DNA of 64,000 nucleotides from Siphonodentalium dalli (lineage: Eukaryota; Mollusca; Scaphopoda; Gadilida; Siphonodentaliidae), in the NCBI GenBank assembly GCA_032622095.1, contig CP136067.1, positions 40,035,549 to 40,099,548 of the forward strand, given 5' to 3'. The notes beneath the pieces were generated by a model. It ran no database searches. It was not told the DNA's origin and was given only the letters and a program-made list of their open reading frames with translations. Of this stretch, positions 11,027 to 21,913 are shown piece by piece (the stretch's first letter is position 1; each line of letters starts with the position of its first letter). Position numbers and translations under genes: made by a program.

Positions 11027-11494
11027 ATATGTGACCCGCCATATCAAATCCAGTCGTAAGTCGGGATTTTTTTTACCCTGTGCCAACGCATTCTCTTATA
11101 TATGCGAGTCCACCATAGGTCGCCTCGCATATATAAGAGAATGCATTGGCCTAACAATTTTTTATCATTTTTTTTAAATAAATGTTTCTTACAATTGTTA
11201 GGACATAAAATAAAAAAAACATCCATTACCCTGCAGGGAGCCCCACACATATATAGAAGCATATAGAAGAGTGTCGTCTGCTCATGTTTGTCTGTGGCTC
11301 TGTATGGGTGAAATTATAAAATTGTTAAAGAATACAAGAAAAAATTATGAAAATTGTAAAAAATTGTTAGGCCAATGCATTCTCTTATATATGCGAGGCG
11401 ACCTATGGTCGACTCGCATATATAAGAGAATGCATTGGCAAAGGGTAAAAAAAATCCCGACTTACGACTAGATTTGATATGGCGGGTCACATAT
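11027..11494. mobile_element. MITE-like element with about 140-bp terminal inverted repeats
   Basis: The left arm (about 11027-11168) starts 'atatgtgacccgccatatca' and the right arm (about 11346-11494) is its near-perfect reverse complement, ending 'tgatatggcgggtcacatat'. Each arm also contains its own palindrome, 'gcattctcttatatatgcgag' pairing with 'ctcgcatatataagagaatgc' around a short 'tc.accataggtcgc' loop, so the whole can fold as a cruciform of hairpins. The ends are compatible with a TA target duplication (TA-TGTGACCC...GGGTCACA-TA), which would suit a Tc1/mariner-type MITE. The middle 180 bp is not coding. Confidence 0.8.
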
Positions 11495-11679
11495 AATTTC
11501 AGGGGTACAAAGTCAAACATATTTAGAACCCTCTTTCGGTGCAAATGATAAATGGTAATATCATATATCATATATAGGGCAATATTAAGAATATCACTAC
11601 TTCGTATGAATAAGTGTTTCCTAGACAGGAAGACGTTCGAAAATTTGGTTTAATTCGGTATGTCCTATACTTGAATATG

Positions 11680-12610
11680 GGTGACCTCAGAGACGTGGCG
11701 ACAGGGGGGGGGGGGGTGGGTTAATTGTTTTTGGACGAATATTTGCATATTTTCCTATTTTTGGTCAAATGTTTGGACTAAAATGGTCATCAGTTGGAAA
11801 TTTTCCAACCTTATGGGGGGCGACAGGTTGGAAATTCCAACACTTGGAAAGCTTGTGTCCTGGTCCCTCCCCCGTGGCCAGTAAAAAACTGCTAGTTAAT
11901 TTAAGGAAACAATATTGTCATATATTTGGTCAACATTGTCATTGGAATTGTCATCAGGTTTGAAATGTCCAACTCTAGGAAGGCTTGAGGTTAGATGCTA
12001 GGATTTTGCAATTTTCTTGTTCAGATTTCCAAATTTTCGCACACCGGGCCAAACCATGGTCGGCCCGGTGTGTCATTGTCCCTTATGGCCAATACAAAAC
12101 TTCAAATTAGTTTAACAAAACAATATTTTACTACATTTTGTCAAACTTGTGGACTGAAAGGGTCATCAATTGGAGAATTTTCCAACCTGAGGGGGAGTAT
12201 CAGGTTTGATAATTTCAACTCTATAGGAAATCTTCAATTGAGGCCAGTCTAGATGCTAGGATTTGCGATTTTCTTGTATAGTTTTCAAAATTTTCTCACA
12301 CCGGGCCAACCATGGTCAGCCCGGCGTGTCCTGGTCTCTTGCATTTGTCTGGTGTTAGACCACTAGATGTTGGGATTTATACAATTTTTCAGGTTAAAAT
12401 ATCTGAATGTTCTCATAACGGGGAATATAGAACCATGGTTTATGAATATATAGGATATTTTAGGTCTGAACACTGAGGTGCAAGGGGTGGGGGTGCAAAT
12501 GGAATTATGCAAAACTTGTGTTTGGTCTGATTCTGATTCAAGGGGGGAGGGTGCATTTGGAATTTCCCAAGGTGGACACCCCTCCCAACGGAGACCCTCT
12601 AGCCACGTCC
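11680..12610 (+). repeat. Degenerate tandem repeat, units about 210-260 bp
   Basis: Blocks recur in order: 'tttggtcaaatgtttggact..aatggtcatcagttgga', 'attttccaacct', 'gatgctaggatttt', and 'cacaccgggcc' + 'aaaccatggtc' + 'ggcccggtgtg', which is a perfect 11-bp stem at about 12041-12073 and a one-mismatch stem in the next unit (about 12297-12329). The opening block also appears at about 30065-30175. The right end carries 'tagccacgtccctg', and similar 'cgtccctg' ends occur near 29720 and 44813. A G run lies at about 11705-11716. This is a dispersed repeat family with no coding content. Confidence 0.65.
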
Positions 12611-12719
12611 CTGTGTGACATGTCTGGGATAACTACGCATCAAGAGATCTAGTTGGTGTCCTCTTTTATGGGGCTGCTAGAATTGGGACAGGAGAAACTA
12701 GGAGTTGCTGAAATACAAC

Positions 12720-12830
12720 TTTATCGGTGGAAACCTGTGGAGGGACCATTCTGGACCGTCGCAAGAAATCAAAAATCATGGTGAAACCGGCGGGGAGACC
12801 CTTCTGGACCGTCGCAAGAAATCCAAGCTC
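12720..12830 (+). repeat. Tandem duplication of about 58 bp
   Basis: 'ccattctggaccgtcgcaag' and 'cccttctggaccgtcgcaag' head two adjacent near-identical units beginning with 'ggtgaaacc' or 'ggtggaaacc'. Confidence 0.7.
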
Positions 12831-12876
12831 GTCATTTTGTTCAATGTTAAAACATTTATGACATCCTTATCAATGG

Positions 12877-12955
12877 AAGCTCGATAGCCGAACTATTAGC
12901 GTGGTGGACTTGTACTGATGTCAACACAGCATTGTGAGTTCGCGCCCAGCCGCTG
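12877..12955 (+). repeat. Possible tRNA-derived SINE head
   Basis: 'ttagcgtggtgg' resembles a pol III A box and 'gagttcgcgccc' about 40 bases later resembles a B box. The acceptor and T stems do not pair, so it is not a tRNA gene. It could be a SINE remnant or chance. Confidence 0.25.
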
Positions 12956-12994
12956 GATATTGAGTCTCCCACAGTATATAATATATGATCTTGA

Positions 12995-13458
12995 TCGGTT
13001 AACTGCGCTCAGAATGAAATATTTGAAAGCCTACTATCGCAACCGACCGAACACAATTAAATTTCATGACCTCTTTGATACAAATAACAGAAAGATCATA
13101 ATAAATCTATCATTATATCTAAAAAAGGCCCAAACACTAATGATCCACTCCTGAGGCTCAATGAAATATCCCCACATCATACAACATATGAACAGGGAAT
13201 CGCCCCACATACATCATATACCCCATTAATCATAAGATAGCATTATAAAACACACATATTTATATGAAAGCTCTCATACACATGTACGGGTACACCCCCT
13301 GGATGATATCCATATTTTTTATTGGTAAATACTCTCTTCTGTGTATTCCCCATATTTGATATGTATGTATTTATGTTATTTTGTAATTGCAAATGAACAC
13401 TCATAAATGTCACATTAGACGATGAGTTTACAACAATAAATTGAATTGAATTGAGCGC
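12995..13458 (+). mobile_element. LINE 3-prime stub with (TTGAA)n tail
   Basis: A short frame to about 13154 reads like the last 50 residues of an I/Jockey-like LINE (...RPNTIKFHDLFDTNNRK, then LSLYLKKAQ), comparable with KFHALLSIDNIA at the end of the 6.77 kb LINE. About 300 bp of 3-prime UTR-like sequence then ends in 'caataaattgaattgaattg', a typical LINE end with a short simple-repeat tail. Identical 24-bp direct repeats 'acagtatataatatatgatc'+'ttga' lie at 12971-12994 and 13512-13535, close to both ends. Confidence 0.55.
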
Positions 13459-13566
13459 GTTACCATTTCTGACATTGGTTTTCTTGTATATAACTGTACT
13501 ACATTTTACTCACAGTATATAATATATGATCTTGAGTGCGTTACCATTTCTGACATTGGTTTTCTT

Positions 13567-14212
13567 GTATTTAACTTTATCATATGACTCAATCATTATT
13601 TACGTTGGAAAGTATGTCATAAATCAATTTCATATGAACTACTAGTTCATATCACCTTCGATAATTTGATTGGTTTGTTGACAAAAATTGTGTTCTGATT
13701 GGCTGAATGGCCGAGCCGCATCTCTAACTAAATGCAGGTAAAATTCGTGCGCGTCAATCAACGCGATGCCGAAATTCTCGCAATTATAATCTTGAAATAT
13801 ATAGTTTTGGACATTGTTATACGATAAATAGAATATGTAATTCGTATTTATCTAATAAACCTTCGATATAATGTCATAAACTGAGAACAGAATAGCGCAC
13901 TATATCTTCGCGTGCATATTATTTCTGCAAGTTCACCAGGTGTAATTGGGCTTTCGGTGCAATGAAGTGACGTCACATTAACCTTTTGCTGCCGATGTCA
14001 TATAGCTATTTAGTGATTTGTGTGCGTTTTGGACATCATAATCAATTTATAGGTGTCATATGATAAATAGAATATGTAATTCGTGTTTCTCTCATATGAT
14101 ATTTATGAAACTCGTCACGAATTTTCAGTTTTCTCTCGCGGAGGCTCGAGAAAACTGAAAATTCTTAGACTCGTTTCATAAATATCATATGAGAGAAACA
14201 CTCATATCCTCT
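13567..14212 (+). repeat. Interspersed repeat, copy 1, ending in a long palindrome
   Basis: Sequence from 'gactcaatcattatttacgt' to 'tttctctcatatgatattta' is repeated almost base for base at 54600-55095. This copy holds about 64 bp ('aatgaagtgacgtcacatta...') missing from the other, between short direct repeats. Its right end is a palindrome (14087-14204): 'gtgtttctctcatatgatat'...'gaattttcag'+'ttttctc' pairs with 'gagaaaactgaaaattc'...'atatcatatgagagaaacac'. Flanking 'gtactacattttactcac.gtatataat' occurs at about 13495 and 14214. It looks like a non-autonomous DNA element; the class is not known to me. Confidence 0.75.
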
Positions 14213-14750
14213 ATGTACTACATTTTACTCACTGTATATAATCCTGTAATCCTATAAACGTAACACAATCCGAGCGAGCAAAGAGCACACTATGTTTACG
14301 CCGTTCTGGAACGAGGCCATAGTAAAATTTTATCCAGAAACTGAAGATTGCACAGAATCCTATGCTCGAATAGAACAATGTGTATGCAACCATTTAGCAT
14401 ATACGTCCGTGTTGAATGTATCATTACATCATCCGTGTCTTTAGTCTATATACACTATTTTTAAAAGGGAGGTCATTATATGTATCACCCATCTAACAGT
14501 TATTGTGTTTATAGTTGTATATGTATTTTACTATCATTGTTGTTGATATCCGCCATAGAAAGACATTAGTATTGAACCGACACGCACCTCAACTGTGAAT
14601 GCTTTATTCTCTGATCAAAATGACAATGATATCAAGAAATGGAAAGTATATACACAGAAGATGGAGAGGAGGAACGTGATGCATTATATACACAATATAC
14701 AGTGATCTTCCGATCGACATGGCGCATGTTCATCATCGTTTTTATCATCA
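14213..14750. other. No gene seen
   Basis: AT-rich sequence with no long frame and no recognisable motif. Confidence 0.5.
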
Positions 14751-14947
14751 ATATCATCAATTTAATTTTGACATTTGAGTCATCTTCATAATCATAATAA
14801 CTATCATCATCTTCGTCATCGTCATAATCTTTATATCTAACAGCAACACATTCTTAATACAACACCAAAAAAACAACAACTCCAACAACAACACCAACAA
14901 CACCACCACCAACAACAACAACAGCAACAACAACAACAACACAAATA
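14751..14947. repeat. Compound microsatellite (ATC/TTC then AAC/ACC)
   Basis: 'atcatc', 'aacaacaac' and 'accacc' trinucleotides in runs. It abuts the 3-prime end of the minus-strand LINE: read on that strand, the stop codon at 14968 is followed after about 25 bases by (GTT)n. It may therefore be the LINE tail that later expanded. Confidence 0.8.
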
Positions 14948-14967
14948 ACAGTAACGCTACACATTAA

Positions 14968-15998
14968 TCACTTGTGTCGGATGAACGAGCACAGTTTGCG
15001 AAGAGACGCTACATCTTTCAAATTTAGTATGTCGTCTAGAATATCAATAGTTGGGTGTTTTATATCTGTATATTTCATAAGCATGAGGCGATGTCTTGCC
15101 TCTTCAAAGTATTCACATTCCATTAAATAGTGAAACTCATCCCCAAGTTTTCGTTTTTTACACATGGGGCACAATCTAGAAAATACGTTTGTTCCGTTCA
15201 AACGGCCTTTCTCTATTGGTAAGCGGTGGTCACTAGTACGAAATTGATATTCTATTTTGTGTATCCAAACTCTCCAAGTATATTTCAAAATTACTGTCAT
15301 GTTTGAAAATTTTATAGGTCTTACCTCGATTAGAGTTTTCAATATCAGATAACCACACATTACGGAATTGACTATTTAAATTGCACTTGATGCATGGTAC
15401 TATTGTATCTGAACATGGAATATTTTCCATTTTCCAGAGATGGATCTGACCACAATTTGTCAGGATATCCTTTATGTTTTCTATCAACTGAAATTTTACT
15501 GACACAGATTCACATACATTCAGAGCTAGTAAATAAAGAGTTTTACAAAATCTGCTTTTTTGCAATTCTTAATATTCATCCAGTATTTCAGAATGCGCAA
15601 ATTAATTGTGTACTCAATCGGCAGTCTACCACTTCCACCATATACCATATAATTAGGAGTCGATGACTTTAGATATTTATAAATTTTCTGTAGATATTTT
15701 CAAGTATTGCATTACTCCCTGATCCCCAGACTTCACAACAATACAACATAATTGGTCAAACTTGGGCGTCAAATAATTCCAACATGTTTTTCACTGACAA
15801 GTACAGAATTCTTGATTTCGATATAATAGAGTACATTGCCTTGGTTGCTTTATTCACCAAAGTCTTTTTCACTAAAGAGTAGGTGCCTGCTTTTGTGTGT
15901 ATAATTCCAAGGTAATTAAAGCTCTTCACCACTTCGATTGTCTGACCTTTGTAAAGAAATGTCTTATTCTTTGGCAAGCTTCTGTTAGATATTAACAT
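14968..15998 (-). pseudogene. LINE C-terminal half (post-RT region), frameshifted
   Basis: Three overlapping frames (15756-15998, 15233-15565, 14968-15360) together cover the thumb/connection and the C-terminal cysteine-containing segment of the 14.95-20.0 kb LINE. The stop at 14968 is the natural C-terminus (SLRKLCSFIRHK). Breaks separate the frames, and one stop (TGA where the family has Trp) falls near 16030. Confidence 0.75.
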
Positions 15999-16109
15999 TA
16001 TGTTAGTTTTCTCAGCATTGACAGTTCATTTCCATTTATCGCAGTAAATTTGGAAACTATTAAGTGCCTTTTGTAAATGTGTCGATGTTTCAGCCATAAG
16101 CACGGTGTC

Positions 16110-16288
16110 ATCTGCGTATAAGATAGCGAATAGTTTGACATTTGTCTGCAAATGGGTTTCTATATCTCGTGACAGTTTACACAGACCTTCAACGCCGTCT
16201 GGTTTTAAGAAATCTTCAAGATCGTCCAGGTAAAGTGAGAACAGAAGGGGTGATAAGTTATCACATTGTCGTACCCCAGATAAACATG
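16110..16288. repeat. Left 179-bp direct repeat flanking an inserted LINE
   Basis: From 'atctgcgtataagatagcga' to 'taccccagataaacatg'. On the minus strand it encodes the segment from GVRQ to YAD of the host LINE, and this copy keeps the frame open. About 8 of 179 positions differ from the right copy, counted by eye. Confidence 0.9.
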
Positions 16289-17897
16289 CATGCAGACTGT
16301 AGCAGCCGTGTTGTACGCAACGGACATATTTCCAACCCTATTAAAATCGCACAAGGAACCCGGTAGGGTGCCGCGAGCTCCCCTTTTTTCTACCTGACGT
16401 ACGTGAATGGACTGCTTCAACAACTCGCCAACACACCAGAAGGACTCTCTATTCACAATACAACATGTGCCGCCCCAACAACAGCAGACGACATCGCTCT
16501 TATCTCTCTCACTAAAGTTGGACTTGACAAAATGCTTACCATGTGTGATGAATATAGTGTGAAGTGGAGTGTTAATTTTTCCAAATCAAAGAGCAAAGGC
16601 GTTGTATTTAACGAAACTGAAAGACAGCACGACTTGTCAAGAGTCTGGACACTAGGAATTCACACAATCGAGGAGGTTAGTGAATGTACACACCTAGGCA
16701 TTACTCAAGGAAAATTCGATATATCCACGATACGCTCAAATCAGACTTCGCACAAACTAAGGAGCACATACTTCGGACTAGCTGGCAAACGGATTCTTCA
16801 GTCATGTTCTCCGTCGATGCTATCTAAGCTATTGAAAAGCATTGTTATTCCTCGAGCCATGTACGGCTCTGAATTGTTTCCTATGGACAAAACCACTGCA
16901 CTACTCACTATGGAGAGATCTTATCGGACATGTATCAAGCATAGCCAATCATTGCCGACTAGATCCCCAACTCATCTCGCTTTGGGACTCCTCGGATTGA
17001 TGCCGATTGAAAGAGAAATTCACATCAGAAAACTCCGCTTTCTTGGGAAACTAATCCACTTGCCGATCGGACATCAAATTCCATTCAGGATATTTCTATT
17101 TAAAACATACCAGTATCTTCTATTTGGTAGGATATCCTCCGGTTTTGTCGCTGACATCTTTCCAATCTTGGAAAAATACGACCTAAGACATTTCCTTGCT
17201 GATTTCCTTGATAACGGAATATTCCCTTCGGATAGTATCTGGAAAAGACACATTCGCGAGGCCGTTGAAGAAAATTATTGTGAAGAGTGGTTCAAATTTA
17301 CCAGTAACTCAACAAGCGTGTCTCTGTTGGTGCAGTGTCACCCATTTCCACTGAACACCTGGAACATTTGGGAATAATTGATGAGAAGAATCCAATCGCA
17401 CGCAGTGGCACTAAAACACCTGGCTATCCTCCTCAACAAAACTACGTTTGACAATAATGTTCTGTGTTGTACGTGTGGCTCGAGGTACAGCAATGAGTTA
17501 ATGCACGTGCTTTGGACATGTAACTCAGATGTGATTACCCAGATGCGGTATAATTACTGGAGCTTAATAATTAACAAATACGGTATTCCAATGTACATAT
17601 TCCTGGACAATCTGTCACTTCAACAGTTGATGGCGGTTATCCCCGGTGGTTCCGCTGTGTATACTTCAGAGGAGTTGCCACCAGAAATTGACAATGTTAT
17701 AATTGATACTGCATATTTTCTGCTATTCTCCAGCAGAATCGTAAAGCCAGTGAATAACACTTGATTAACTAATCGCACGAGCATCGACTCAATGCATAAT
17801 ATATGTATAACTCATGTAAATATCAATTGCACCTGTATATCTTAATCACAATGTCATGGACTACACTCTCTCCCAGAGGAGGTAATAATAAAGATAT
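16289..17897 (+). mobile_element. 5-prime-truncated LINE inserted into the YADD codons of another LINE
   Basis: About 1.6 kb lying exactly between the two 179-bp repeats and in opposite orientation to the host LINE. It begins inside RT just before a GTR-stop-GAASSPF motif (normally GTRQG...SP), so it lacks endonuclease and RT fingers. It ends 'ggtaataataaagat', a simple-repeat-like tail. The sequence family differs from the host LINE (THLGITQGKF, ERSYRTCIKHSQ, LLGLMPIEREIHIRKLRFLGKL). Confidence 0.85.
16403..17764 (+). pseudogene. RT palm-to-C-terminus remnant of the inserted LINE
   Basis: The frame 16403-17377 carries a TADDIALIS motif (the usual YADD Tyr is Thr) followed by the connection region. 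It stops (TAA, then TGA) and the same frame reopens from 17378 to 17764 with a C-terminal cysteine pair region (CCTCGSRYSNELMHVLWTC), the counterpart of the CxxC...H...C segment of other LINEs here. Upstream, a TAG replaces Gln in GTRQG at about 16366. The ORF is long for a dead copy, so it was probably inserted relatively late. Confidence 0.75.
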
Positions 17898-18076
17898 ATC
17901 TGCGTATAAGATAGTGAATAGTTTGACATTTGTCTGCAAATGGGTTTCTATATCTCGTGACAGTTTACATAGACCTTAAACGCCGTCTGATTTTAAGAAA
18001 TCTTCAAGATCGTCCAGATAAAGTGAGAACAGAAGGGGTGATAAGTTTCCTCATTGTCGTACCCCAGATAAACATG
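17898..18076. repeat. Right 179-bp direct repeat flanking the inserted LINE
   Basis: Second copy of the 16110-16288 segment. Here the host LINE frame is broken by TGA right after GVRQ and by a TAA, and it ends at the codons for YAD, where the inserted element begins. Most differences from the left copy are transitions. Confidence 0.9.
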
Positions 18077-18957
18077 GGAAATAATTGGACGTTTTATTAC
18101 CCAAACGAACTTTCAATTTAATGTTTGTGTACATGTTTTTAATAACTGTGAGCAACTTCCCAATTATGTCATTTCTCAGGAGTTTGTACCATAGCCCTTG
18201 CCTCCATACCTTATCGAATGCTTTTTCAAAGTCAATGAAAGCGCAATAAAGATTCCTTTTAAGTGCCTTTGTAATTTCAGTTAGCATATGCAAAACAAAA
18301 ATGTTATCTGCTGTAGAATAACCTTTTCTAAAACCCGTCTGGTTCTCACGGAGAACTTCATTTTCCTCAATATATGAGTACAATCTGTTTGACAGGATCT
18401 TTGTAAACAGTTTTCCCAAGCAGCTCAAAAGGGTGATTGGCCAATAGTTTTAGGGTCTTGTTTATTACCTTTGTTCTTGTAGAGTGGTATAATAGTGCCA
18501 ACCCCCATGTGTCTGTTACACAACCTGATTCAAAAATTAAATTAAATATATTGCAATATATGTCTATAAGTGTGTCAGAGGATGCTTTAATGTGTGCATT
18601 TAGAATTCCGTCGTCACCGAGGGACTTATTGTTTTTTAAACTCTTTATAGCTATCATAACTTATTCCCTACTTATCGATCGGTTCAGTTGGTCGTTTGTG
18701 TTACTTGTATCGATGTTCATACATATATCTACATGTAGGTCGTTTGTAATTGATTCCGAATTTATTAACCGAAATTGTTCTTCAAATTTCTCTATTTTTA
18801 CTTTGCTACTAATTGTTACATTATTCTTATTAACTGTAGACCAGAATTTCCTTGTATTCTCTAATTTTAATTTCGATAATTCGCATGTAATATTTCCCCT
18901 GTGTATTGCTATTGCATTATCCATTTCGCGTTTGTAATTCCTAGCCGATTCACGCAT
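18077..18957 (-). pseudogene. Host LINE RT fingers/palm and linker
   Basis: Frames 18661-18957 (basic linker, FWSTVNKN), 18367-18657 (IKSLKNNKSLGDDGILNAHI) and 18051-18428 (GFRKGYSTADNIFVLH, then CAFIDFEKAFDKVWRQGLW) overlap with frameshifts. They match the corresponding parts of the intact RT at 6769-9387 motif for motif. Confidence 0.8.
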
Positions 18958-20000
18958 TAGTTTTCTTGAACAATCGTTTTGATGTTGATTATGGTATCTC
19001 TCAGCTTTATGGTATTCTTTACGCGCTTTCCAGCGTGATGAATTAAACCAAGGCTTGTTATCCTTTTTTCGTGACTTCGTCTTATTAATGGGGGATCCAA
19101 ATGTATCAGTTGACGATTTATGAAGATGCGGGATATCCTGCCCACAATTTCATTAACTTCTGCGTTATTAGTCGCAGAGTGAGGACGTCTATTTAACAAA
19201 GATCGCACTTCTAATATTTCCACTGGATTGAGATTCCATATAAACTCAGTCGTTTTGGACGGATACCATTTAGGTATACTATGAGTATGAGATTCCTCTT
19301 CACATAATTTAGTACTTGAATCCAAATAAATTGATATTTCAGTTGTAATAGATTTGTGCACGTCTGAAAACAATTTGTTTGCCCCTCCGACTATAAAATT
19401 AATGGCCATCATGGGTAGTGCATTTAGGGAACATAGCATATAGTCTACAACTGATGCGTCTCGGCATGTAAAAGATCCAATTTCCCGGTCAGTTCCCAGT
19501 CTTCCATTAAAAATTAACAGGTCGTTGTGCTGACAAGAGCTGAGTAATTGATGGCCAAAATGATTTGTCCTTTTGTCCATACTATGCCTCTCTAAGGGTA
19601 GACCACAATTTTCTAACACCATTTCGGCAGTTAAGTTTTGGTTATCGTAAATACCATTATCATTTTCATCAATCACAATATAGTCTATTTTTTCTGAAGT
19701 ACGAGCATTAAAATCGCCAGTTATAAAATATTATCATATCCTTGTCTCATTTTCTAAATTTCGGTGTCAAGTTCACTAAAAGCTGAATTCGATGAATATT
19801 TTGTTCCTTCGGGTGGAACATAAATAGCTCCCAATATAATTTTGACACCGCACTGCTGTATTTCCCCCCAGTGCACATATTGGCAATCTGTCTGCAATAT
19901 GTGTGTAGATGACGCTAATTCGGATTTAACTGTCAGTACAAAGATGTCAAATGTTAACGCGCCGCTGTGTCGGCTTGAGACCTGAGATTCTGCTGGCTAT
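18957..20000 (-). pseudogene. Host LINE APE-type endonuclease remnant
   Basis: The frame 18957-19676 contains NGRLGTDREIGSFTC, SVVDYML and FSDVHKSI, the last matching the SDH catalytic block. Further upstream, in other frames, are SSRHSGALTFDIFV and ILGAIYVPPEGTKY (about 19985-19800), which are typical endonuclease strands. The start of the domain is missing to the right of about 20000. Several stops show it is inactive. Confidence 0.78.
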
Positions 20001-20559
20001 TCTTACAGTCCATCCGGTTTCTATTCATTTTGATGCAGTGCAACCATACATTTTGTCATATATATTATATGAACACTAATTAAATTAATCGATATATACT
20101 AACTGTATATTAAATGCCACCCGACATACATTATACGGCGAGGACAGATAGGTTACGATAAGCAGTTCATAATGCCTGTCATATGTGGATAACAATTTCT
20201 ATTATATTGCCGAATATCACCACTACCTTACTGGTATTTAGATTTGCGCAGTATTATTTCGCTAAGTGATAAAGTTTCGCACTTTGAATTCGCACACCCT
20301 GATGCACGATTTAAAACATTACAATAATAGTTCCGTACAAGTACTTTAAACATATTTTATTTGTATATCGAATAATACAAAAGGGATTGGGGACAAGTTA
20401 CAAATTATTCATACAAAATGTTGAAGGAAAGATTCAAAATCATATATAGGTTAAACATATTTACATTTACAAATGAGTGGGTTCGGGGTTTGGGGTGGGA
20501 GGTGCCAAAACCGATTTGTGACTAATTTGCTTTTTGTGGCTATTCTGAAATGCGTTTGA

Positions 20560-21913
20560 TTATCCGACTTCGAATCGTTTAGTCGCTGTTATATATCGAT
20601 GGACTATTTTGAAGAGAATTTTGTTTCTTCTATTTGAGATATCGGGAATTCCGAGAAGTAAATCATTGATATGTGTAATTTTCAGTCCTTCTTGGTATAA
20701 TTTTTGACACATTTCCATTCGTTCGGTGTGAAATAGGGGACACGCCCAGAGGTAGTGGTAAGTATCTTCGCATGGATTTCCACAATGGCATTGGGTGCTG
20801 TCAGAGATATAATTTTGGAACATATCGGAACGTAGGCTGCTGCATTTGTTACGCAATTTGGCATTCGCGACATTAAGCGTTCTACGACCTGTATAGAAGT
20901 ATGCTGGTGGTTTTACTGTAGGATCTATTAATTCGAGATAAAATTTGAAGTCTGCGATAGATTCGGCATCTGTTATTTCTGTGGGTATGTCATTCCACGA
21001 TTTTAAAGTAGCGGGGAAGAATGATTTTTTTAAATGCTCGGTGTTACAGAAGTAAGAATAGAATTTTCCCGGTTTTCTCAAGTTATATCCAGAGACTTCA
21101 GATGATCTAGGTGTTTGGAGATTTTCTAGGTATTCGGGGGCATCGTCATTTACTATTTTATACATTGCTTGTAGTTTATGGATATCTCTTCTCTTGCTCA
21201 GTGTTGGCCAGCCAACTTCATTTAGGAGGTTTATATTGGACACTGATCGTGTGAGGCCACTAACTGTTCGGGCGGCATCGCAATGTAATCGGTCGAGCTT
21301 CTCGGTTAGGTATTTGGGGGCACAATCCCAGACTACATCGGAGTAATCAAATAGTGGTAGGATAAAAGTTTTATAAATGCTTTCAAGCGATCTTCGGTCA
21401 AGCTGATACTTAAATCTTCGGAGCTGTGCTAAGCGTGAGGCTATTCTGATTTTTTATACCATTTAGGTGATTATTCCATTTTAAGTTAGCTTGGAGTTCC
21501 AGACCGAGGTGTTTATGTGTTTCAACAAATGAGATTGGATCCTGTTTAAAGGTTAAGTCGGGGGCTTCCCCAGAAGTCCCCGTTAGTGCATAGGACATAC
21601 TAATTGTTTTAAAAGGATTAAAGTTTACTAACCAGTTTTAAGACCATTGTGCTATGATTTGGAGGTCACTATTCATGACGCGGCCTAATTCATTTAGGTC
21701 ATAGTGACTATTTGTTAGACATGTGTCGTCGGCGTACATTCTCGCAAAAGAAAGTATGTTGTCTGGTAAATCGTTGATATAGACAAGGAAGAGGAAGGGT
21801 CCTAAGATGGAGCCCTGTGGTACAACAGCTGGGATGATCTCGTATTCAGAAAAGGTGTTAGTTACTAAGACTCTTTGTTGCCGTTTATGAAGGTAGTCCT
21901 CTATCCATCTCAA
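20560..21913 (-). pseudogene. CR1-like LINE: RT palm to C-terminus
   Basis: Frames 21638-21913 (RT palm with YADD), 21410-21598 (FVETHKHLGLELQANLKWN, typical of the region after RT motif E) and 20560-21243 (connection and C-terminal cysteine region) follow one another with frameshifts. Natural stop at 20560. Confidence 0.8.

Larger units (their letters stand above)
14951..20000 (-). mobile_element. Broken endonuclease-RT LINE, interrupted by a second LINE
   Basis: The minus strand carries pieces of one LINE in correct order, from right to left. First come the endonuclease core (about 19980-19440) and the linker (about 19200-18660). Then comes RT from NNKSLGDDG near 18630 through FIDFEKAFDKVW near 18230. 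The GVRQ motif at about 18055 is the break point. The rest lies left of the inserted element: LSPLLFSLYLDDLEDFL, then AILYADDTVLMAE (about 16270-16090), SFNYLGII (about 15920), PNYMVYG-like sequence (about 15640) and the C-terminal cysteine segment CPMCKKRKLGDEFHYLMEC (about 15170-15110). There are several frameshifts and stops, so it is dead. Same broad clade as the 6.77 kb LINE. Confidence 0.88.

Noticed and set aside
12877-12955. tRNA gene
   Set aside because: A- and B-box-like words are present but acceptor and T stems do not pair; kept only as a weak SINE-head call.
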